The translations under genes were made by a program, and so were the position numbers. The notes beneath the pieces were generated by a model, which saw nothing but the letters and a program-made list of their open reading frames with translations, had not been told where the DNA came from and made no database searches. Positions 31,560 through 43,000 of a DNA stretch of 64,000 bases are shown piece after piece. The DNA comes from Aristolochia californica (taxonomy: Eukaryota; Streptophyta; Magnoliopsida; Piperales; Aristolochiaceae), in contig JARWKL010000001.1 of NCBI GenBank assembly GCA_029961685.1, forward strand, positions 24,998,295-25,062,294, in the 5' to 3' direction. The number at the start of each line of letters is the position of its first letter. Position 1 is the stretch's first letter.

Positions 31560-32161
31560 AGGTTGGGTAGCTCCTGAAATGCCCCAGGTGGGCCCTCTAG
31601 GTTGTTGGCCGTGAATCCCACTATACGGTGTTGTTGGCCCTGCATATCTCCGTGCACGATGAAAATGAATTGGAACAGCGGGAATCTCTGATCAGGAGGG
31701 CGTTTGATGCACAAGATTAAAGTGGTGATGGAGATCTCATTAGTGTTGAGGGCCTCCACCAAGTCCTCAGAACAGCAAAGATAAATTTGCCAGCTGACCA
31801 GCTTGACCATTTATGCAGTTCAGGGTTCATTGTCTACAGTGAAATTTGGCAGGTATTATTGGAGGTAGAGAGAAGCTTGGGAGGTTTAAAGGATTCCGTA
31901 AATTCGATGGGGAGGAAGCAGACATGCCCCTGCTCAACTGTTGAGTTTGCTCTACTGGTACTATGGTCACAACATCTGCCAACTCTTGCTCCAGATTCCA
32001 TAATGGTAATTGTCTCCATGGCTCCATGCCGCTCCTCAGCATCCAAAATGCAATGATGTTGCTGTTCGGGAATGGACACTCAAATACCTTACCTCCAAGT
32101 GAGGTGATTGTGTTGTGATCGACCTTAGACGGGAAAAAAAATAAAAAAAATAAATAAATAC

Positions 32162-32199
<38 letters not shown>

Positions 32200-32330
32200 A
32201 TATAAAAAAACAATTGTTTTGCTCCTTTGGTTCAATGCTCTAGTTTTGTAATCTAGAGGATTGCCTCCAATCTCGCGGTTGACACTAATGAATGCATGGA
32301 TCTAGACGTCAGCACGGGCACGGGTCTTTA
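31560..32330. other. Non-coding or unrecognised sequence between gypsy relics
   Basis: The minus strand has a long open stretch (31827-32213) whose middle reads LEQELADVVTIV and LSRGMSASSPSNL, which vaguely resembles the coiled N-terminus of a gypsy gag, but no core motif supports it. A microsatellite lies at 32162-32199. Otherwise nothing recognisable. Confidence 0.4.
32162..32199. repeat. (TA)n(TG)n microsatellite
   Basis: About ten TA units run directly into about nine TG units, followed by TATATAAAAAAA. Confidence 0.95.
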
Positions 32331-32373
32331 CATTTGAGCTTGAGGGCAAGCTCGTTCTCTAGGAGGGGAGTGA
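32331..32373 (+). pseudogene. Last codons of a gypsy polyprotein and polypurine tract
   Basis: The codons read FELEGKLVL, then TAG, then AGGAGGGGAGTGA before the LTR at 32374. This matches the conserved end FELEDKFFL at 31000-31025 and FELEEKLFLQ at 33316-33345. Confidence 0.75.
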
Positions 32374-32693
32374 TGTTATGGACTCCATAGCATCTAGAGA
32401 GGATATATTGGCGTTTATTTGCAATTTCAAGTCATTAGTGGTTTAATTACAATTTCAACTCATTAGGGATTTATTTGTGATTTGTTGAACTTATGGCCTT
32501 TGGCATGTTTTCCCTAATTCCCTATATAAGGATGTGAGATGAATGAAGGAAGGTAAGCATTGAATCAATTAGTTGTAATCAGGTCGGATTCTCCCTTTGA
32601 GGTCCAGGGTTGAGTTCCCTTCGAAGGCTCAAAACATCACAACAATCCTCCCTATTCATCGTCTTCATCGTGTGTTAGATCCGGGGCATAACA
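32374..32693 (+). repeat. Gypsy LTR, second type (320 bp)
   Basis: It starts TGTTATGGACTCCATAGCAT, like the other gypsy LTRs here, and then diverges. It ends GGGGCATAACA. Since a polyprotein end and purine tract precede it, it is a 3' LTR. It is followed directly by integrase sequence of another gypsy copy, so this element was inserted in that gene. TACAA follows, but no matching duplication was found on the left. A TATATAAGGATG box lies near 32524. Confidence 0.85.
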
Positions 32694-33352
32694 TACAATA
32701 CATCTTTTCATACCGCGTTGCAAGCTACCCCTTTCAAGGTCCTCTATAGCAGGGATCCTCCACGATTGCACTCATATATGGCCACCTCCACTCAAGTTGA
32801 AGCTCTTGACCAGGCACTACTGGACCGTGATCAAGTACTCCAAGACTCTACCCAATGTCTAAAGAAAGCTCAGGCTCAGATGAAATAATACTATGATAGG
32901 GACCACAAAGATGTTACTTACAACCCAGGTGCTTATGTGTGGCTCCACCTCCAACCCTACCATCAACAATCCGTTGCTGGCCCCTGCCACAACCTCTCCC
33001 CAAAATTTTTTGGGCCCTTCTAGGTTCTCTTGCGCATTGGCCAGGTGGCTTACCAGCTTCAAATTCCACCAGACTCTCAACTTCATAATGTCTTTCATGT
33101 GTCCCTCCTCAAACCCTTCAAGGATACAACACCACCCCCACCTCCATTCATACCTACAGTGATAGAGGGGCATGCTATCCTCTCTCCAGTAACAGTTTTG
33201 CAAGCCCGACAACTTCAAAACAGGTGGGAGGTCCTCGTCCAGTGGGCTGACACAGATGAAGCGGCTGCCACATTGGAAGATGTGGAGACATTCCGCCAAG
33301 CCTACCTTGCCTTCGAGCTTGAGGAAAAGCTCTTTCTCCAGGGGAGGAATGA
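32694..33352 (+). pseudogene. Ty3/gypsy integrase C-terminus and chromodomain-like tail (third copy)
   Basis: The fragment starts at YNTSFHTALQATPFKVLY, and continues SRDPPRLHSY, QVEALDQALLDRD, a TAA in the QMK-YYDRDHK region (about 32887), LSPKFFGPF followed by a TAG, LRIGQVAYQLQIPPDSQLHNVF, and then the open stretch to 33401 with HVSLLKPF, VTVLQARQLQNRWEVLVQW and FELEEKLFLQGR. This protein is clearly different from the two other gypsy copies, so at least two chromovirus lineages are present. The polypurine tract AGGGGAGGAATGA ends it. Confidence 0.9.
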
Positions 33353-33787
33353 TGTTATGCACTCAATAGCAGGCCAAGTCATTCAAAGGCGCCATGGCTG
33401 AGTCATTAAGTTATTAAGTTAATTACTTTTCTTTCAATTTGCTTTTACTTCAATTTATTTCAATTGATGAGTTATTATGCCACAGGGGCATTATTGTAAG
33501 TTTTTGTCTTGAACACTTGTGGCATCAACCCTACTTAGAGGTGAAAGAGGAATGGAAGGTTAAGTGTTGATTTACCTAAACAAAGGATTGGTGTTCTCTT
33601 CTAAGGAACCATAGGATGGAAGTTCTCCTAATTCGAACCCAAGGTCCAGGTTCCCTTACGAATCTGATTCTATCCTTTTCCATTTCCCGAAACCAAGGTG
33701 ACCTTGACAGAGAAGAACTCATTCTCTAAACCGTGGATTATCCTTCCTAGCACCGTGTTACAAGATCCAAGACCTGGGACCATAACA
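33353..33787 (+). repeat. Gypsy LTR, third type (435 bp)
   Basis: It starts TGTTATGCACTCAATAGCAG and ends TGGGACCATAACA. Preceded by polyprotein end and purine tract, it is the 3' LTR of the third gypsy copy. No second copy is in the window. Confidence 0.85.
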
Positions 33788-34174
33788 TTAAGCCCTAAAG
33801 TTGGGACATTTTTTAACCTTTAAAATTGAGCGGAGTATGTTTAATACAATGACCGTTTTGACTGGTGTATGGAGTTTTTTCACGTCTACGAGTGATTTTC
33901 TTCTACCACATGGTGTTTTGTCCAAGTTAGGTCTCTATGTCCTTTTTATCCCCAACTCGAGGGGAATAAGTAAAAGATGTACAAGAAAGAGGTATTTTGT
34001 TCATCATGTTGTGGTAATTTTTATATGAACAAAATATTCAAGAAAGGGGAAGAACAAATGATAAAGAGTTAACATCTATGAAAATTTTTAGCCTATGAAG
34101 ATTGAAAACAAAAATTGAAGACAAAGAATCCTTTTCATTGAAAGTATAGTTATAAAATTCACCTTGAGGGGGAG
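33788..34174 (+). mobile_element. 3' interior fragment of the non-coding copia derivative
   Basis: Blocks such as TACAAGAAAGAGGTATTTTG, ATGTTGTGG and CAAGAAAGGGG correspond, in reverse complement, to 28990-29070. It ends in the polypurine tract CTTGAGGGGGAG before the LTR at 34175. The open frame at 33801-34028 has no protein features. Confidence 0.6.
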
Positions 34175-34465
34175 TGTTGAAGAGCATATGTGGAAGAACC
34201 TGACATGAGTCTCACAGCTAGAAATCTCATAGAGGTAGAATTAATATGGCAGAGTCTTATAGGAGTCTCAATAGAGGAGGTCTCATAGAAGATTCTCAGT
34301 TAAAGATGTTTTAGTTATATTAGTCTTCCAATTTATGTTCAATTGTTCTAGGACTTACCTTTTAGTGTTTAACTTTGGTTGTAATTGGGATAAGGGAAGT
34401 TTAATTGTAATTGGTTTCTACTTATTTCCTCTATTATAAGTAGAGGCTCACTGTGCTCAAATTTA
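34175..34465 (+). repeat. LTR of the non-coding copia derivative, 3' end truncated
   Basis: It starts TGTTGAAGAGCATATG and is collinear with the second half of 15881-16522: the ATTAATATGG/AAGTCTTA area, TTAAAGATGTTTTAGT, TAGTGTTTAACTTTGG, and CTATTATAAGTAGAGG. It breaks off in an A run near 34465, before the usual AATTCAACA end. The U3 tandem units are absent. Confidence 0.75.
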
Positions 34466-34580
34466 AAAAAAAAAAATCTCTTTCATGGTCACTCCTAATT
34501 TCACTCCTAAGTTAGTCTTACAAAAAATTTAAAATTCTCCTCCATGGTTACTCTTAATTTTGATAATACTATAGCTGTTT
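34466..34580. other. Short A/T-rich junction
   Basis: The block TTCATGGTCACTCCTAATTT is echoed by TCCATGGTTACTCTTAATTT 60 bp later, a degraded short tandem repeat between the truncated LTR and the Sirevirus relic. Confidence 0.5.
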
Positions 34581-36370
34581 TATTTTTTTAACTTTTTGAT
34601 ATAGTTTGGCAAAGGCCAGAAAATCATCATCCTTATGAGCTAGGAAATCTACCCATGTGAACCTTTAGTAGTCATCTACCACCACTAAGGTAAGATGCTT
34701 TCCGTTTAGGCTTACGCATCAAGTAAGTCCAACTAATTCCATGTGGATTAGTTGAAAAGGATGAGAGATTGAAAGTACATTCTTAGATTTGAAAGAAGTT
34801 TTGTGTTGCTTTCAGAGCTTGTCCCTCTCACCAATTTATTATCTAGTAGACCTCTCACTAGGTTCTTTTTCACTAGTTTAAGGAATATATTCTTATATGT
34901 CCTAGTATCTTATGATATAACCAAGATTCATCGATTTTTGTACCCAAACAGATGGCACTAGTTGAGGGCAAATTGACTATGTTTACTACATTGGAATTCC
35001 TATTTCTATGTCCCTATAAAACTAGCTCATTGTTTTCGTTCTTTACTCAGCATTTTATCCTTTTCAAATGAAACTTTGTTTCCTTTGTAACCAAATTTAC
35101 TAAATCTAAGTAAGTCATGCTTCAACCCTTCTAAGTAATATACATCAGATATGAAAGTGGTTAAGGCACCAATTTTACCAATTCCTTTAATGGTACCTTT
35201 GTTATTGTCTCTTAAAGTTACATGACCTCCATATTTAGGATTGAGTTCAACAAACTTATTCTTATCACCAGTCATGCGCCTCGAGCAATAGCTATCCAAA
35301 ATCCAAATATTTTTTGGTGCATTTGGCTCAAAAAAAAAACCTACATCACGAAAAGTTTAACCCTTAGAGATCCATTTTAAGTTGGGGCCCTTTGGGAAAA
35401 CTTTTGAAGTGCTAGGTGATTTGGGCTTCCAAATTTATTTTCCCATGTTCTTTTTGGTTACCACAAAATTTTTGATTGTTTTGGGTACCGAAGTTTGTTT
35501 GATGTCATTTGCATTCTTCACTCTGCAATCATAGTGACCCACCTCAATGTAATAGTGGCATTGAATGAGAGGAAAGGGAGAGAACTTCTTCATTTTATTT
35601 TTCTTGTTCTTCCCAACTTTCCTCTTGGGTGTGGATTTCAGAGGTAGAAGTTTGACTTTCTATTCTAAGTCAAAACTTTTCATTTCAAAAGAAAGTCTAT
35701 CACATGATAGCTTGTTTATAAATCCACACTATCTCGAGTCATTTGTTATATGACTTTCATTAGCCTCCTTCAAGACATTAAGCACTTCCTTGAGCTTTTC
35801 AATCTCGTGTAATTGAGCATGCATTTTTTATTTATGTTTTTTAAGACTATGAATTGATTTCTCTAATATTAATTCAAGCTTAGTTTCCTACTTCGAGTCA
35901 CTTACCTCTTCTAAAGCAGTAGAATCAACATCATTATCTTCAATTTTTATGAGTCCAACATCGATTTCTTCTTCTTGTTCTTGGGATCTTTGCTTGTGGA
36001 TGTGGTTCTTCCTTCATGGTTTTGGAATTTTTTCCTTCTATGCATTGGTTTCCCATACTCAAAACAAACATCAATTCTCTTAAATGATTTGTTATTTTTA
36101 GTTCTATGTTGGCCTTTTCAAAAATTGATATTTTTCATATAGATTATTTGAAGGTGCTAGTGATGAGCTCACCTCTTCATAGCTTTCTTCACTAGAGATA
36201 CTTTCAACAATCATCTTCTTGATTTTGATGTAATTGAGCTAACAATTGCAATTCTAGTGTTTCAAATACATTTCCTTCAAGAGACACAAAATTCAAGTCT
36301 AAGCAATGAGTCAACAACAGCTTCTCAAAGACCTCATGCTTCATGGAATGTCAAAGTACTCTTGAAGAAA
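34581..36370 (-). pseudogene. Antisense Sirevirus-type copia gag-protease-integrase relic
   Basis: Reading the minus strand from the right: coiled and charged gag C-terminus (36250-35750), a zinc knuckle region with CHYYIEVGHYDC near 35540-35560 (the second Cys of the usual CYYC-type knuckle changed), and the open stretch 35299-35027 carrying DSYCSRRMTGDKNKF (usually DSGCSRHMTG), KGTIKGIGKIG and VYYLEGLKHDLLRFSKFG. Then comes the integrase start HMELVGLT, LTLVVVDDYxRFTWVDFLAHKDDDF near 34700-34610. This arrangement and wording are those of Sirevirus copia elements and differ from copia-1 and copia-2. RT and RNase H are missing on the left. Confidence 0.82.
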
Positions 36371-36375
36371 CACCC

Positions 36376-36458
36376 TGTTAAGCACCTAGCCAATACTACC
36401 CAAAAGACTGGCCTGTTAGGAGCGGAAGTCATAGGCACTTAACCCCAGGATCATAACA
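36376..36458 (-). repeat. TRIM LTR, left (3' LTR on minus strand)
   Basis: + strand: TGTTAAGCACCTAGCC at the start and GGATCATAACA at the end. 83 bp, the same length as the right LTR, with about a dozen differences from it. Confidence 0.9.
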
Positions 36459-36614
36459 GTACACCCCACCTTCGCGAGCCGACGTCCACGGCGGCTTAAC
36501 ACTCAACGACGGGTGCTGGGTCAAGATCCCATAATCCCTTACGACGACCACCTCTGGGGCTCCCGAAACCCACATCGGGACTCCCCTCGGGGATTCAAAC
36601 TCTCGACGTGGGAG

Positions 36615-36630
36615 CCTGCTCTGATACCAA
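36615..36630 (-). other. TRIM primer binding site
   Basis: GCCTGCTCTGATACCA on the + strand, the reverse complement of TGGTATCAGAGCAGGC. This is a full match to the initiator Met-tRNA-type primer site, one base from the right LTR. Confidence 0.92.
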
Positions 36631-36631
36631 A

Positions 36632-36714
36632 TGTTACACACCTAGCCAATACTACCCAAAAGACCGGCCTGTTAGGAGCGGAAGACATATGTACTTTACC
36701 CTAGGACCATAATA
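36632..36714 (-). repeat. TRIM LTR, right (5' LTR on minus strand)
   Basis: + strand: TGTTACACACCTAGCC at the start and GGACCATAATA at the end (terminal CA changed to TA). It is followed by the duplication CACCC. Confidence 0.9.
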
Positions 36715-36719
36715 CACCC

Positions 36720-37065
36720 TTAGAGAGAAGAAGAACAATTGAAGACTAGAGTTTATGAAGTATTCCGAAATGTCAAAACTCAATCTATGTAAGAGAGTAG
36801 CCTAATTCTTCCAAAACTTGAGGTACAACGTAAATTTTGGAGATTTAGGACATATTTGCATTCAAAAATTTATTTACCAAACATAAAAACATTTTTCACC
36901 TCTTAAAATCACTTAGGCTGATGGATTCCCATGCTTTAAAAATTCAAATAGTGAACTAGCATTGGAATGATCAACCAACATATGTTAATGATCCATCAAC
37001 CAAAAGTACATAGGCCAAAAATATAAAGCATGATTGATCACCCAAGGTAGATTGGTTGGTCATCC
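36720..37065 (-). repeat. Sirevirus-like leader/LTR remnant at the array border
   Basis: The sequence continues the Sirevirus relic to the right of the TRIM. It contains CACCTCTTAAAATCACTTAGGC, comparable with CACCCCCTCTTGAGAAGCCAC at 26997-27020, and GATCA-rich motifs (AATGATCAACCAAC, CATGATTGATCACCC) comparable with 26085-26180. It stops at about 37065, where the satellite starts in mid-monomer. Confidence 0.5.
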
Positions 37066-40000
37066 ATAACAAAACTTTTGTGTTCATTTGTGGTGGGTGA
37101 ATAAATTTTCTTTTCTTACATTATTTTATTGCTTTAAATTCTTACAATACATAAACTTTAAAATTTTTATTTTGTTGTGATTTTTTGCCCTTTATCTCTT
37201 TTTTTGTTTACGAAATGAAGGGAAAGTGAGAACTCAAGCTATGATTTAATAAAATAGTATACATCTAAAATGGAAATGCACAATGCACAAATGTAGCGAG
37301 AGATAATGCACAAAAGTGTGTGTAATTTTTAGAGATTGTAAACTCTTTTTAGCTTTTATATTTCAGGTTTTGCAATCGTCGGGAAAAGGGGGAGCGGGGC
37401 ATTTTTAACTGAGTGTTGATTCCCTATCCATAAGTCATGCCTTAAAAAAATATATCCAGTTACACATGATAAATCACGTTAAAATCATCTATGATCGTTA
37501 GGTCAGCTTTTTGTAAACGGGCAAAATAATGGCTTGTTTGACTCGGGTAAATATTCCACCGCACGTTCACTTGAGAATTAAATGTTAATCTCTTTAAAAG
37601 GTTTGGATAAATAGGTCATTTGCATCTTTAAGATGTTTCAAGCATGCATATCCATTTTTTAAAACATGTGTAGAAAAATCTCTTTCTAATAAAATTCCAA
37701 GCTATTAGGGTTGAACTTGTGGAATTTCCAAAGCTTAGATCACAAAAATTTTGTGCTCATTAGTGGTGTGTGAATAAATTTTCTTTACTTAAAATTTGTT
37801 TATTGCTTTAAATTCTTTCCATACATAAACTCTAAAATTTTCATTTTTTTGTGATCTATTTGCCTTTTATCTCTTTTTTTGTTTACGAGATGATGGAAAA
37901 GTGAAAACTAAAGTTTTGATTTCAGAAAAAAGTATACATCTAAAATGGAAATGCACAATGCACAAATGTAGAGAGAGATGATTCCAAAAAGTGTCTGTAA
38001 TTTTAAGGGATTGTAAACTTTTTTTAGCTTTTATATATCAGGTTTTGCAATCGTTGGGAAAAGGGCGAGGCGGGGGATTTTTAACTGAGTGTTGACTCCC
38101 AATCTATAAGTCATCCCGTACAAAAAATTTTCCCAATACACATGATAAATCACTTTACAATCTTCTATGATCGATAGGTCAACTTTTGGTAAATGGGCAA
38201 AATAATGGCTTGTTTGACTCGGGTAAATATCCACCGCACGTTCACTTGATAATTTAATGTTATTCTCATTAAAAGGTTTGGATCCATAGGTCATTTGCAT
38301 CTTTAATATGTATCAAGCATGCATACCCATTTTTAAAAACATGTGTAGAAAAATCTCTTTCTTATACAGTTCCGAGCTATTAGGGTTGAACTTGTGGAAT
38401 TTCCAAAACTTGGATAACAAAACTTTTGTGTTCATTTGTGGTGTGTGAATAAATTTTATTTACTTACATTTTTTTATTGTTTTAAATTATTTCCATACAT
38501 AAACTCTTAAATTTTCATTTTGTTGTGATCTATTTGCGTTTTGTCTCTTTTTTTGTTTATGAGATGAAGGAAAAGTGAAAACTCAAGTTTTGATTTAAGA
38601 AAAAAGTATACATCTAAAATAGAAATTCCCAATGCATAAATGTAGAAAGAGATAATTCCAAAAAGTGTCTGTAATTTTTAGGGATTGTAAACACTTTTTA
38701 GTTTTTATATATAAGGTTCCACAATCATCGGGAAAAGGGGGAGGCGGGGGATTTTTTACTGAGTTTTGACTCCCAATCCATAAGTCATTCCTTAAAAAGA
38801 TATAGCCATTACACATGATAAATCACTTTACAATCGTCTATGATCGTTAGGTCAGTTTTTTGTAAATGGGCAAAATAATGGCTTGTTTGACTCGGGTAAA
38901 TTCCCACCGCACGTTCACTTGAGAATTTAATGTTATTCTCTTTAAAAGGTTTGGATCCATATGTCATTTGCATCTATAACTTGTTTCAAGCATGCATATC
39001 CATTTTTAAAAACATGTGTAGAAAAATCTCTTTCTAATAAATTCCGAGCTATTAGGGTTCAACTAGTGGAATTTCCCAAACTTGGATATCAAAAGTTTTC
39101 TGTTCATTTGTGGTGTGTGAATAAATTTTATTTACTTACATTTATTTATTGCTTTAAATTCTTTCCATACATAAACTATAAAATTATCATTTTGTTGTGA
39201 TCTATTTGCCTCTTATCTCTTTTTTTGTTTACGAGATGAAGGGAAAGTGAAAACTCAAGTTTTGATTTAATAAAAAAGTATACATCTAATATGGAAATGC
39301 ACATTGCACAAAGGTAGGGAGAGATAATTCCAAAAAGTGACAGTAATTTTTAGGGATTTAAACTCTTTTTAGTTTTTATATATCAGGTTCTGCAATCGTC
39401 AGGAAAAGGGGGAGGCGGAGGATTTTTAACTGAGTGTTGATTCCCAATCCATAAGTCATCCCTTACAAAAAATATAGCCTGTTATACATGATAAATCACT
39501 TTACAATCTTCTACGATCGGTAGGTCAGCTTTTTGTAAATGGGCAAAATAATTGCTTGTTTGACTCGGGTAAATATCCCACCGCACGTTCACTTGAGACT
39601 TTAATGTTATTTTCTTTAAAAGGTTTGGATCCATAGGTCATTTACATCTTTAACATGTTTCAAGAAAGCATATCCATTTTTTGAAACATGTGTAGAAAAA
39701 TCTCTTTCTTATAAAATTCTGAGCTATTAGGGTTGAACTAGTGGAATTTCCCAAACTTGGATAACAGAACTTTTGTGTTGATTTGTGGTGTGTGAATAAA
39801 CTTTCTTTACTTAAATTTGTTTATTGCTTGAAATTCCATCCATACATAAACTCTAAAATTTTCATTTTGTTGTGATCTATTTGCCTTTTATCTCTTTTTT
39901 TGTTTACGAGATGAAGGGAAAGTGAAAATTCAAGTTATGATTTAAGAAAAATGTATATATATAAAATGAAAATGCACAATGCTCAAATGTAGAGAGAGAT

Positions 40001-43000
40001 AATTCCAAAAAGTGTCTGTAATTTTTAGGGATTGTAAACTCTTTTTAGTTTTTATATATTAGGTTCTACAATCGTCGGGAAAAGGTAGAGGCAGGGGATT
40101 TTTAACTAAGTGTTAACTTCCAATCCATAATTAATTCCTTTAAAAAATATAGCCCATTACGCATTATAAATCACTTTACAATCATCTATGATCGTTAGGT
40201 CAACTTTTTGTAAATGGGCAAAATAATGACATGTTTGACTCGGGTCCCACCGCACGTTCACTTGAGAATTTAATGTTATTCTCTTTAAAAAGGTTTGGAT
40301 CCATAGGTCATTTGCATATTTAACATGTTTCAAGCATGCATATCTATTTTTCAAAACATGTGAAGAAAAATCTTTTTCTCATAAAATTCTGAGTTATTAG
40401 GGTCGAACTACAGGAATTTCCCAAACTTGGATAACAAAACTTTTGTGCTCATTTGTGGTGTGTGGATAAATTTTCTTTACTTACATTTGTTTATTGATTT
40501 AAATTTATTCCATACATAAACTTTAAAATTTTCATTTTGTTGTGATCTATTTACCTTTTATCTCTTTTTTTGTTTACGAGATGAAGGGAAAGTGAAAACA
40601 CATGTTTTGATTTAAGAAAAAAGTATACATCTAAAATTGACATGCAGAATGCACAAATGTAGAGAGAGATAATTCAAAAAAGTTTTTGTAATTTTTTGGG
40701 ATTGTAAACTATTTTTAGTTTTTTTATATCAGGTTCTGCAATCGTTGGAAAAAGGGGGAGGGGGGGGATTTTTAACAGAGTGTTGACTCCCAATCCATAA
40801 GTCATTCCATACAAAAAATATTGCCCGTTATAAATGATAAATCACTTTACAATCATCTATGATCGTTAGGTAAGCTTTTTGTAAATGGGCAAAAAAATGG
40901 CTTGTTTGACTCGGGTAAAGATCCCAACGTACGTTCACTTGAGAATTTAATGTTATTCTCTTTAAAAGGTTTGGATTCATAGGTAATTTGCATCTTTAAC
41001 ATGTTTCAAGCATGCCTATCCTTTTTTTAAAACATGTGTAGAAAAATCTCTTTCTCATAAAATTCCGAGTTATTAACGTCAAACTAGAGGAATTTCCCAA
41101 ACTTGGATAACAAAACTTTTCTGCACATTTGTGGTGTGTGAATAAATTTTATTTACTTACATTTGTTTATTTCTTTTAATTGATTCCATACATAAACTTT
41201 AAAATTTTCATTTTGTTGTGATCTATTTGCCTTTTATCTGTTTTTTTGTTTACGAGATGAAGGGAAAGTGAAAACTCAAGTTTTGATTTAAGAAAAAAGT
41301 ATACATCTAAAATTGAAATGCAGAATGCACAAATGTAGGGAGAGATAATTCAAAAAAGTGTCTGTAATTTGTAGGGATTGTAAACTATTTTTAGTTTTTT
41401 TATATCAGGTTCTGCTATCGTAGGGAAAAGGGAGAGGCGGAGGATTTTTAACTGAGTGTAAATGCCCAATCCATAAGTCAATCCTTACAAAAATATAGCC
41501 CATTACGCATGATAAATCACTTTACAATCATTTATGATCGTTAGGTCAGCTTTTGTAAATGGGCAAAATAATGCTTTGTTTGACTCGGGTAAATATCCCA
41601 CCGCACGTTCACTTGAGAATTTAATCATATGGTCTTTAAAAGGTTTGGATCCATAGGACATTTGCTTTTTTAACATGTTTCAAGCATGCATATCCATTTT
41701 TTAAAACATATGTAGAAAAATATCTTTCTTATAAAATTCCGAGCTATTAGGGTTGAACTAGTGGAATTTCCAAAACTTGGATAACTAAACTTTTGTGATC
41801 ATTTGTGGTGTGTGAATAAATTTTCTTTACTTATATTTTTTATTGCTTTAAATTCTTTCCATTCATAAAATCTAAAATTTTTATTTTGTTCTGTTCTATT
41901 TGCCTTTTATCTTTTTTTTTTTTGTTTACTAGATGAAGGGAAAGTGAAAACTCAAGTTTTGATTTAAAAAAAAAATTATACGTCTAAAATGGAAATACAC
42001 AATGCACAAATGCAGAAAGAGATAATTCCAACAAGTGTCTGTAATTTTTCGGGATTGTAAACTCTTTTTAGTTTTTATATACAAGGTTTTGCAGTCGTCG
42101 GGAAATGAGGGAGGCGGGGGATTTTTAACAGAGTGTTGACTCCCAATCCATAAGTCATTCCGTACAAAAATATAACCCATCACGCATGATAAATCACTTT
42201 ACAATCATCTATTATTGTTAGTTCACCTTTTTAAAAAGCGCAAAATAATGGCTTGTTTGACTTGGGTAAATATCTCACCGCACGTGCACCGGAGAATTTA
42301 ATATTATTCTCATTAAAACGTTTGGATCCATAGGTCATTTGTGTCTTTAACATGTTTCAAGCATGAATATCATTTTTTAAAACATGTGTAGAAAAATCTC
42401 TTTCTTATAAATTCCAAGTTATTAGGGTTGAACTAGTGGAATTTCCCAAACTTGGATAACAAAACTTTTGTGTTCATTTGTGGAGTGTGAGTAAATTTTC
42501 TTTACTTACATTTGTTATTGCTTTAAATTCTTTTAGTACATTAACTCTAAAATTTTCATTTTGTTGTGATCTATTTGCCTTTTATCTCTTTTTTTGTTTA
42601 TGAGATGAAGGGAAAGTGAAAACCCAAGTTTTGATTTAAGAAAAAAGTATACATCTAAAATAAAAATGCACAATGCACAAATATAAAGATAGATAATTCC
42701 AACAAGTGTATGTGATTTTTAGGGATTGGAAACTCTTTTTATTTTTGATATACAAGGTTTTGCAATCGTCGGGAAAAGGGGGAAGCGAGGGATTTTTAAC
42801 TGAGTGTTGAGTCCCAATCCTTAAGTCATTCCTTACAAAAATATAGCCCATTACGCATGATAAATCACTTTACAATCATCTATGATCGTTAGGTCAGTGT
42901 TTTGTAAATGGGCAAAATAATGGCTTGTTTGACTCGAGTAGATATCCCATCGCATGTTCACTTGATAATTTAATGTTATTCACTTTAAAAGGTTTGAATC

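Larger units (their letters stand above)
36376..36714 (-). mobile_element. TRIM: miniature LTR retrotransposon, 339 bp, TSD CACCC
   Basis: Two 83-bp LTRs (36376-36458 and 36632-36714) flank a 173-bp interior without coding capacity. On the minus strand the 5' LTR is the right one: it ends GGCTAGGTGTGTAACA and after one base comes TGGTATCAGAGCAGGC, a perfect initiator Met-tRNA primer site (36615-36630). A purine-rich GAAGGTGGGG lies next to the other LTR. The duplication CACCC flanks it on both sides (36371-36375, 36715-36719). It lies in the Sirevirus relic. Open frames crossing it are accidental. The size fits the TRIM class of plants. A relic of the same LTR lies at 16079-16153. Confidence 0.92.

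Noticed and set aside
31827..32213. Minus-strand open frame that might be a gypsy gag N-terminus
   Set aside because: Only a weak coiled-coil likeness (LEQELADVV). No gag core or zinc knuckle follows, and its start lies in a microsatellite.
36257..36704. Open frames over the TRIM
   Set aside because: They run through LTR, interior and flank. The shared word ANTTQKTGLLGAE is just the LTR repeat translated twice.
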